This document shows, in pieces, positions 1 to 5,087 of a stretch of 5,755 bases of DNA. The position numbers and the translations under genes were made by a program. This DNA comes from Lachnospiraceae bacterium (GTDB lineage: Bacteria > Bacillota_A > Clostridia > Lachnospirales > Lachnospiraceae). Position 1 is the stretch's first letter, and each line of letters begins with the position of its first letter. A model generated the notes under the pieces. The model did not search any database, was not told where the DNA came from, and saw only the letters and a list, made by a program, of their open reading frames with translations. Location: positions 1 to 5,755 of the forward strand of contig JAFSFU010000126.1 of the NCBI GenBank assembly GCA_017435025.1, read 5' to 3'.

Positions 1-1019
1 ATGCGCAGCGCACCCTCACCGTAATCCCTTGCATGATTGATACCAATGTTCTGTACGTTGATACCGCGTGAGGCAAGAATCGCAGAGAGGATCGCAATGG
101 AACCCGGTTCGTCGATCACATCGACGGAGAAGGAATGATCCGGGATCACCGGTCCGCGGTTTCGGCTTGAGAAGGAATCGCGGTATTTGCCGGATTCTTC
201 AAACAGCCGATAAATGGCAGAACCGTTATGTTCATTCAGATCATTGTAGATGGATTCCAAAGAGTCAATATATCTTCGCATTAGAATCTTCAGATTATCT
301 GTATTGGTCATGCAGATCTGCTCCCACATGACAGGGGAAGAAGATGCAATTCTTGTAATATCCTTGAAACCGCCGGCAGCAATCTGTTTCATAATCTCTG
401 ATTCGCTGTCGTTATCTTTGACCAGCTTTACAAGACTGGACGCAATCAGGTGTGGGAGATGGCTGATTGCAGCGACAGAGAAATCATGTTCTTCATAGTT
501 TAAGATTAATGGGAGAGCGCGAAGCGACAAAACAATCTGTCTCATGCGCTCAATCTGTTCCGGAGTGTTCTTTGAAGTTGGACTTATTATATAGTAGGCA
601 TTTTCCAAAAGGTGATCGGTGGAGTTTTCATATCCGGTTTTTTCAGAGCCGGCCATGGGATGTCCTCCGACGAATAAGTGTTCCATATCCATATCTTTTA
701 CAAGTTTATGAATATTTGTTTTGGTACTGCCGACATCTGTGAGGATCGCTCCCGGTTTTAGGAACGGACGAACCTGCTCGAGATAGGAGGCATTGTATTC
801 GACCGGCGTGCAGAGAAAAATCACATCGCATTCCATAAGTCGTTCATCAACACGATCCAGAACTTCATCAATGGTACCATCCGACATAGCTTGTTCCAAT
901 TTGGGTCTTGTTCTCATATAAGCCATGATTTTTACATTCTGATCGGCTCGTTTTAATCCGCGGGCGATGGAACCTCCGATGAGACCCAGCCCGATAAATC
1001 CGTAAGTGGTTGTATGCAT
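1..1019 (-). CDS. tyrA: Prephenate dehydrogenase with ACT domain (5' part, 3' end off the left edge)
   Basis: Reading the minus strand from the ATG at 1019-1017 gives 339 uninterrupted codons that run off the window, so the stop is not seen. The product converts prephenate to 4-hydroxyphenylpyruvate with NAD+, the committed step to tyrosine, in the cytosol. An N-terminal Rossmann fold carries G10-L-G12-L-I-G15-G-S17. The family signature HPMAGSEKTG starts at H120, which aligns with the catalytic histidine of TyrA enzymes, and ISHLPH at 185-190 belongs to the helical dimerisation domain. From about residue 295 an ACT-type domain begins (DEPGSIAILSAIL at 303-315), the usual site of tyrosine feedback in Gram-positive TyrA. 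The family is commonly about 365 residues, so only some 25 residues should be missing. The start is supported by TAGGAGGG at 1034-1027, seven bases upstream. It has its own promoter and is transcribed away from the EF-G gene, so it probably heads a transcript that continues left. Codon use is more mixed than in the EF-G gene (Pro CCA, CCC, CCT and CCG all used). Confidence 0.95.
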   Translation of the reverse strand, partial: MHTTTYGFIGLGLIGGSIARGLKRADQNVKIMAYMRTRPKLEQAMSDGTIDEVLDRVDERLMECDVIFLCTPVEYNASYLEQVRPFLKPGAILTDVGSTKTNIHKLVKDMDMEHLFVGGHPMAGSEKTGYENSTDHLLENAYYIISPTSKNTPEQIERMRQIVLSLRALPLILNYEEHDFSVAAISHLPHLIASSLVKLVKDNDSESEIMKQIAAGGFKDITRIASSSPVMWEQICMTNTDNLKILMRRYIDSLESIYNDLNEHNGSAIYRLFEESGKYRDSFSSRNRGPVIPDHSFSVDVIDEPGSIAILSAILASRGINVQNIGINHARDYGEGALR

Positions 1020-1041
1020 AGATTTTCCCTCCTAAACTTAA

Positions 1042-1070
1042 ATTTTATAGCAGGAAGGATATGTTGTCAA
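1042..1070 (-). promoter_or_regulatory. Sigma-A-type promoter of tyrA
   Basis: On the minus strand TTGACA (1070-1065) is a perfect -35 box. It is followed after 17 bases by TAAAAT (1047-1042), five of six matches to the -10 consensus. The predicted start of transcription is near 1035, which puts the ribosome binding site (1034-1027) almost at the 5' end of the RNA and leaves no room for a leader-based attenuator or T-box. Control, if any, would be at initiation or by ACT-domain feedback on the enzyme. Confidence 0.8.
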
Positions 1071-1112
1071 CACGTTAATGTAATAAAGGTATAACATGGC
1101 GATAAAAATATT

Positions 1113-1127
1113 TGTGCAAATTGCACA
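1113..1127. promoter_or_regulatory. Perfect 15-base palindrome between the divergent promoters
   Basis: TGTGCAA-A-TTGCACA has seven-base arms that pair perfectly around a single central A. It ends six bases upstream of the -35 box of the EF-G-type gene and lies 43 bases upstream of the tyrA -35 box, a typical place for an activator or divergent regulator. I do not recognise it as the site of a named regulator. It is too short and AT-rich in the centre to be a terminator, and no T-tract follows on either strand. An operator role is inference only. Confidence 0.4.
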
Positions 1128-1133
1128 TTTTGC

Positions 1134-1162
1134 TTGTTTTTTTATAACGTTTTTGGTAGAAT
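1134..1162 (+). promoter_or_regulatory. Extended -10 promoter of the EF-G-type gene
   Basis: TAGAAT at 1157-1162 matches the -10 consensus at five of six bases and carries the extended element TG at 1154-1155 with one base between. A weak -35 box TTGTTT (1134-1139) lies exactly 17 bases upstream. Predicted transcription start is around 1169, giving a leader of about 110 bases. The extended -10 plausibly compensates for the poor -35 box. Confidence 0.6.
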
Positions 1163-1237
1163 GTTTTCATGGGTAAATAAATGGGAAGAATGTTCCTTTT
1201 CTCATATGTTTATAGATGGATTTTTTCGATAAGAGGT

Positions 1238-1270
1238 CGGGAGGGTTCATTAAAAATACCGCACGGGAGG
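1238..1270 (+). promoter_or_regulatory. Ribosome binding site of the EF-G-type gene, with an upstream copy
   Basis: CGGGAGG occurs twice, at 1238-1244 and 1264-1270. The second copy lies ten bases before the ATG at 1281 and decides that start. The first has no start codon at a usable distance and is followed by a partly similar AT-rich stretch, so the pair may be a small tandem duplication of the binding site or a ribosome standby site. No convincing small upstream gene is seen in the leader. Confidence 0.55.
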
Positions 1271-1280
1271 ATTATTAATT

Positions 1281-3374
1281 ATGAACGTTTATGGAACAAA
1301 GAATATCCGCAATGTCGTACTGTTAGGTCATGGTGGCGCAGGTAAGACAACAGTTGCTGAGGCTCTGGCATATGTAACTGGTGTTACAAAGAGAATGGGT
1401 AAAGTTGCTGACGGTAACACAATCAGCGATTACGATAAAGAGGAAATCAAGAGACAGTTCTCCATTTCTACAACAATGGTTCCGATCGAGTATGCAGGCG
1501 CAGAAGGCAATATCAAGATCAACCTGTTAGATACACCGGGTTACTTCGATTTCGTTGGTGAAGTTGAAGAGGCAGTTAGCGTTGCAGATGCAGCGATCAT
1601 CGTTGTGAACTGTAAAGCAGGTATCGAAGTTGGTACAGAAAAAGCTTGGGAGCTTTGTGAGAAATACAGACTTCCGAGAATCATCTTCGCTACAAATATG
1701 GATGATGACCACGCTTCCTACAGAGAGCTTATCTTAAAGCTTGAGAGAAGATTTGGTAGAAAGATCGCTCCGTTCCAGGTTCCGATCCGTGAAAACGAGA
1801 AATTCGTTGGTTTCGTTAACGCTGTTAAGATGGAAGGCCGTCGTTTCACAAATATGTCTGAGTACGAGGCATGTGAGATTCCGGAGTACACACAGAAGAA
1901 CTTAAGTATCGCACGTGACGCTTTAATGGAAGCGGTTGCTGAGACAAGTGAAGAGTATATGGAGCGTTACTTCTCCGGTGATGAGTTCACTCAGGACGAA
2001 ATCTATACAGCTGTTCAGACACACGTATCCGAGTGCAATATCGTTCCGGTTATGATGGGTTCCGGTATCAACTGCCAGGGCTTCAATGCTCTCTTAAATG
2101 CAATTGACCGTTATTTCCCGTCTCCGGATTACTCCGAGTGTGTTGGTGTTGATAACTCCACAGGTGAGCGTTTCACAGCAAAATACAATGATGAAGTTTC
2201 CCTGTCTGCAAAAGTATTTAAGACAATCGTTGACCCGTTCATCGGTAAATACTCCTTAATGAAGGTTTGCACAGGTACATTAAAAGCTGATTCTACAATT
2301 TACAACGTAAATAAAGAGACAGAAGAAAAAGTTGCTAAGTTATACGTATTAAGAGGTAAGGATGCGATCGAAGTTCCGGAACTGAAAGCCGGTGATATCG
2401 GCGCAGTTGCAAAACTGAATGTTACAGCTACTGGCGATACAATCGCAGTTCGTAACGCTCCGATCCAGTATCCGATGCCGGAAATCTCCACACCGTATAC
2501 ATATATGGCATACGCAGCTAAGACAAAGGGCGACGAGGATAAGATTTCCAGTGCTCTTGCAAGAATGTGCGAAGAAGATCTTACATTAAAGACTGTTGTT
2601 GACGCAGAGAACCGTCAGACATTACTCTACGGTATCGGTGATCAGCATCTCGAAGTTGTTGTTAGCAAATTAGCATCAAGATATAAAGTTGAGATCGAAC
2701 TTTCCAAGCCGAAATTCGCTTTCCGTGAGACAATCCGTAAGAAAGTAGAAGCAGCAGGAAGACACAAAAAGCAGTCTGGTGGCCACGGTCAGTTTGGTGA
2801 CGTTAAGATGTCCTTTGAGCCGTCCGGTGATCTTGAGACTCCGTACGTATTCGAAGAGAAGGTATTCGGTGGTGCAGTTCCGAAGAACTACTTCCCGGCA
2901 GTTGAGAAGGGTGTTCAGGAATGCTGCTTAAAGGGACCGTTAGCTGGTTATCCGGTAGTTGGTATCAAGGCTACATTATTAGACGGTTCTTACCATCCGG
3001 TAGACTCCTCTGAAATGGCATTCAAGATGGCTTCCTCTATCGCGTTTAAAGAAGGCATTATGAAGGCTACTCCGGTTCTCTTAGAGCCGATCGCTTCTGT
3101 AAGTGTTATCGTTCCGGATAAGTTCACAGGCGACGTTATGGGTGACCTGAATAAGAGAAGAGGTCGTGTACTTGGTATGAACTCCATCCACGGCGGAAAA
3201 CAGGAAATCGTTGCTGACGTTCCGATGTCTGAAATGTTCGGTTACAACACAGATCTTCGTTCCATGACTGGCGGTATCGGTGAGTTCTCCTACGAGTTCA
3301 GCCGTTACGAGCAGGCTCCGGGCGATGTTCAGAAGAAGGAAGTTGAAGCTAGAGCAAACGCTGATGCTGAATAA
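1281..3374 (+). CDS. fusA: Elongation factor G paralogue (EF-G-2-like translational GTPase)
   Basis: A 697-residue protein, the normal length of EF-G, which drives tRNA-mRNA translocation on the ribosome. Order: G domain (about 8-285), domain II (about 305-395), domain III (about 400-475), domain IV (about 480-600), domain V (about 605-680). The P-loop G16-H-G-G-A-G21-K22-T23 lacks the AHVDAGKT form of housekeeping EF-G. Switch I reads R58-Q-F-S61-I where RGITI is usual. Switch II is D84-T-P-G87-Y88, with Tyr in place of the catalytic His. The guanine-specificity motif NKMD reads T138-N-M-D141. In contrast domain IV keeps GSYHPVDSSEMAF (569-581), including the tip histidine H572, and domain V keeps RRGRVLGM (626-633), so ribosome binding and translocation surfaces look intact. 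It stands alone, outside a ribosomal-protein operon, with its own promoter and terminator, which argues for the paralogue rather than the main fusA. Strongly biased codons (Pro CCG, Thr ACA, Gly GGT) suggest high expression. It lacks the typical TetM-type N-terminus, so tetracycline protection is unlikely. Confidence 0.93.
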   Translation: MNVYGTKNIRNVVLLGHGGAGKTTVAEALAYVTGVTKRMGKVADGNTISDYDKEEIKRQFSISTTMVPIEYAGAEGNIKINLLDTPGYFDFVGEVEEAVSVADAAIIVVNCKAGIEVGTEKAWELCEKYRLPRIIFATNMDDDHASYRELILKLERRFGRKIAPFQVPIRENEKFVGFVNAVKMEGRRFTNMSEYEACEIPEYTQKNLSIARDALMEAVAETSEEYMERYFSGDEFTQDEIYTAVQTHVSECNIVPVMMGSGINCQGFNALLNAIDRYFPSPDYSECVGVDNSTGERFTAKYNDEVSLSAKVFKTIVDPFIGKYSLMKVCTGTLKADSTIYNVNKETEEKVAKLYVLRGKDAIEVPELKAGDIGAVAKLNVTATGDTIAVRNAPIQYPMPEISTPYTYMAYAAKTKGDEDKISSALARMCEEDLTLKTVVDAENRQTLLYGIGDQHLEVVVSKLASRYKVEIELSKPKFAFRETIRKKVEAAGRHKKQSGGHGQFGDVKMSFEPSGDLETPYVFEEKVFGGAVPKNYFPAVEKGVQECCLKGPLAGYPVVGIKATLLDGSYHPVDSSEMAFKMASSIAFKEGIMKATPVLLEPIASVSVIVPDKFTGDVMGDLNKRRGRVLGMNSIHGGKQEIVADVPMSEMFGYNTDLRSMTGGIGEFSYEFSRYEQAPGDVQKKEVEARANADAE

Positions 3375-3441
3375 GTCGTTTGATATTGTATTATAAATGA
3401 ATAAAATCTGAACAAATTGGAAACAATGGTTCAAAATTGTG

Positions 3442-3471
3442 CCGGCTTCCCGTAAGGGGAGCCGGTTTTTT
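3442..3471 (+). terminator. Rho-independent terminator of the EF-G-type gene
   Basis: A ten-pair stem, CCGGCTTCCC (3442-3451) with GGGGAGCCGG (3456-3465), contains one T-G wobble and is capped by a GTAA tetraloop of the stable GNRA type. Six T follow at once (3466-3471). It lies 67 bases after the stop codon and separates the EF-G-type gene from the membrane-protein operon. Confidence 0.93.
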
Positions 3472-3494
3472 GAATAATAACATCTCTTTGAGTG

Positions 3495-3510
3495 AATAAT
3501 TATAATTATT
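3495..3510. promoter_or_regulatory. AT-only 16-base palindrome upstream of the DUF5058 promoter
   Basis: AATAATTATAATTATT is perfectly self-complementary and ends 13 bases before the -35 box of the next promoter. It could act as an UP element for the RNA polymerase alpha subunit or as a regulator site. Because it contains only A and T in an AT-rich gap, chance is a serious alternative. Confidence 0.3.
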
Positions 3511-3523
3511 TGAAAATTCCCAA

Positions 3524-3552
3524 TTTACAAAATACAATAATTGTTGTATAAT
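3524..3552 (+). promoter_or_regulatory. Sigma-A-type promoter of the membrane-protein/amidohydrolase operon
   Basis: TTTACA (3524-3529, five of six to TTGACA), a 17-base spacer, and a perfect TATAAT (3547-3552). Transcription should begin near 3559, leaving a leader of about 33 bases before the ATG at 3592. This is the only clear promoter between the upstream terminator and the right edge of the window, so it probably serves all three genes. Confidence 0.85.
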
Positions 3553-3568
3553 TCTATTGTTAGAACAA
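3534..3568. promoter_or_regulatory. Candidate operator dyads overlapping the promoter
   Basis: Two short inverted repeats with the same half-site lie in the spacer and at the start point: ACAAT-A-ATTGT (3534-3544) and TTGTT-AG-AACAA (3557-3568). A protein bound at either would cover the -10 box or the start site, as expected for a repressor. No regulator gene is in the window and the half-site is simple, so this is suggestive only. Confidence 0.3.
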
Positions 3569-3591
3569 GATAAGCAAAGGGGGTTCTTTTT

Positions 3592-4311
3592 ATGAGCAAC
3601 ATTGAACAGGTTCAACAGGTTTCTAACCAACCAATTTTATGGCTGTTATGTGGACTTACTGTATTTGTATCTGCTCTTCAGGCAGTGCTGTATATGAAAC
3701 AGAGTAGTAAGATGGCAAAACAGGCCAATATCGATCCGGCAATTCCGAAACAGGCGTTCCGTATTGGTTTAATCTCTGCGATCGGTCCGGCGTTAGGCGT
3801 ATTTATCGTTATGATCGGTCTTATGGCATCCATCGGTGGTCCTATGGCTTGGATGCGTCTTTCTATCATCGGTGCAGCTGCAACTGAGCTTTCTGCTGCA
3901 ACAATCGGTGCAAATGCATGTGGCGTTGAACTGGGTTCTGAGCAGTATACAATTATCTGCCTTGCAGTATCCTGGTTTACAATGGCTCTGAACGGTGCCG
4001 GCTGGCTTGTATTTACAAGCGTGGCAACACCGTCCCTTGAAACTCTTAGAAATAAGATTTCCGGCGGCGATATGAGATGGCTTGCAGTTCTTAGCGGTGC
4101 ATGTTCTCTCGGTATCTTCGGTTACCTGAACTCCGGTGAAATCTTAAAGGGTATTGGTAATACACTGGCAGTAGTTGTTGGTGCGATTTCCATGGTTACA
4201 ATCACAAAGACAGTATGTAAGAAATATCCGAAGTTAATGGAGTATTCTCTTGGTATTGCAATGATCATTGGTATGGCTGTAGCAGTTTGCTATGAGCAGT
4301 TAATGCTGTAG
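3592..4311 (+). CDS. DUF5058-family integral membrane protein, putative transporter subunit
   Basis: A 239-residue hydrophobic protein that I recognise as DUF5058 by its GGPMAWMRLS segment (82-91); the family has no established function that I know of. Likely membrane segments are about 15-36, 57-80, 118-144, 162-180, 188-206 and 216-235, with a further moderately hydrophobic stretch at 90-112. There is no cleavable signal peptide; the first segment is probably the anchor. Charged residues are few and cluster in short loops (K36-K43, K53-R57, R153-R162, K206-K214). The start is set by AAAGGGGG (3576-3583) eight bases upstream. It is the first gene after the promoter and is followed after 16 bases by a second small membrane protein that shares the motifs G-x4-M-R-[LV] (G83 to L90 here) and KYPKL (211-215 here). 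With the amidohydrolase downstream, a role in substrate uptake is a reasonable inference, but catalysis, channel or sensor roles are not excluded. Confidence 0.85.
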   Translation: MSNIEQVQQVSNQPILWLLCGLTVFVSALQAVLYMKQSSKMAKQANIDPAIPKQAFRIGLISAIGPALGVFIVMIGLMASIGGPMAWMRLSIIGAAATELSAATIGANACGVELGSEQYTIICLAVSWFTMALNGAGWLVFTSVATPSLETLRNKISGGDMRWLAVLSGACSLGIFGYLNSGEILKGIGNTLAVVVGAISMVTITKTVCKKYPKLMEYSLGIAMIIGMAVAVCYEQLML

Positions 4312-4327
4312 GGAAGGAGGAAAGATT

Positions 4328-4990
4328 ATGAACGAAAAAGAATTAATGAATCAGTGGAAAAAAGATAGTATTAAGATCGGTTCTCCTACCAACCTGTTAG
4401 CAGCGATCACCGCGTTTGTTCCGGTAATCTGGCTGTGTACAACTTATGATTGCTGGCCGCCGATGAGCCTTGTACTTACTGCATGGGGTATGGTTGCAGC
4501 ATCCTTTGGTGCATTCTATTTCGTAGAGCCGATTTCCTATTATGCAGCGCTTGGTATGTCCGGTACATATTTAAGCTTCCTCTCCGGTAACATTGGTAAC
4601 ATGCGTGTACCGTGTGCAGCTCTTGCACTTGATGTTACAAAGTCTGAAACAGGTACAATCCAGGCTGAGATCGTTTCCACAATGGCAATTTGTGGTTCCA
4701 TCATCACAAACCTGATCGGTACAACATCTGCAGTTATCGTTGGTAGTGCAGTGCTTGCTGTTCTTCCGGATTTCCTTGTATCCGGTCTTACAAAGTATGC
4801 GAGCTCCGCAATCTTCGGTGCAACTTTCGGTAACTTTGCAGTTAAATATCCGAAACTGGCAGTATTTGCACTTGCAATCCCGGTTGTTCTCAAGATGTTC
4901 ACAACTCTTCCGGCAGCTGTTGTTATTGCGGCTTCTGTATTCGGTACACTTGGTATCTCCAGGGTATTATACAAGAAGGGTATGCTGTAA
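4328..4990 (+). CDS. Small integral membrane protein, partner of the DUF5058 protein
   Basis: A 220-residue protein whose family I cannot name. It has a short charged N-terminus (about 1-20), then membrane segments at about 22-40, 46-66, 68-86, 115-146, 157-171, 176-191 and 194-212, and a basic tail ending YKKGML. The loop between the third and fourth segments holds SGNIGNMRVPCAALALD (86-102) and is the most polar part of the core. G87-x4-M-R-V94 and KYPKL (173-177) have counterparts in the upstream protein, so the two may be distant paralogues that form a heteromer. The start is set by the very strong GGAAGGAGG (4312-4320), seven bases before the ATG, and the gap after the upstream stop is 16 bases, so both are made from one mRNA. 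A transport role is inferred from neighbours, not from a known motif. Confidence 0.85.
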   Translation: MNEKELMNQWKKDSIKIGSPTNLLAAITAFVPVIWLCTTYDCWPPMSLVLTAWGMVAASFGAFYFVEPISYYAALGMSGTYLSFLSGNIGNMRVPCAALALDVTKSETGTIQAEIVSTMAICGSIITNLIGTTSAVIVGSAVLAVLPDFLVSGLTKYASSAIFGATFGNFAVKYPKLAVFALAIPVVLKMFTTLPAAVVIAASVFGTLGISRVLYKKGML

Positions 4991-5018
4991 GTTTCAATTG
5001 AATGAAAACTGACTTTAG

Positions 5019-5042
5019 AGGCCAGGGCATAGGCCCTGGCCT
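5019..5042 (+). other. Strong intergenic hairpin without a U-tract
   Basis: AGGCCAGGGC (5019-5028) pairs perfectly with GCCCTGGCCT (5033-5042) around the four-base loop ATAG. The following bases (GTCATTATG) contain no run of T, so it does not look like a normal rho-independent terminator. It lies 28 bases after the stop of the second membrane gene and 45 before the amidohydrolase start. It could protect the 3' end of the membrane-gene mRNA, mark a processing site, or partly stop transcription. I see no good promoter between it and the amidohydrolase gene. Confidence 0.7.
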
Positions 5043-5087
5043 GTCATTATGAAGCAAAAATAGATTCAGGAAAGGATGGTATTTTTT

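Noticed and set aside
68..742. Three short plus-strand reading frames at 68-331, 250-498 and 467-742
   Set aside because: All lie antisense to tyrA, which has family motifs, a ribosome binding site and a promoter; the frames have low-complexity, non-family sequence and no binding sites of their own.
1184..1200. GGAA/TTCC dyad followed by TTTT in the EF-G leader, possible attenuator
   Set aside because: Only four to five weak pairs with a five-base loop; too unstable for a terminator.
1206..1232. Eight-codon upstream reading frame (MFIDGFFR) in the EF-G leader
   Set aside because: No ribosome binding site precedes its ATG and the peptide carries no attenuator-like codon run.
1281..3374. Tetracycline ribosomal protection protein (TetM/TetO type)
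   Set aside because: The length and domain order fit EF-G, while the N-terminus lacks the typical AHVDAGKTT form and the rest aligns by memory with EF-G-2-like factors; no resistance or mobile-element context is seen.
3081..3434. 117-residue minus-strand reading frame over the end of the EF-G-type gene
   Set aside because: It overlaps the conserved domain V coding region, has no recognisable protein features and no supporting ribosome binding site; it is a shadow of codon bias.
4540..4974. 144-residue minus-strand reading frame antisense to the second membrane protein
   Set aside because: The plus-strand frame has a strong ribosome binding site and coherent membrane helices; the antisense frame follows from its codon bias (for example GGT, GCA, ACA).
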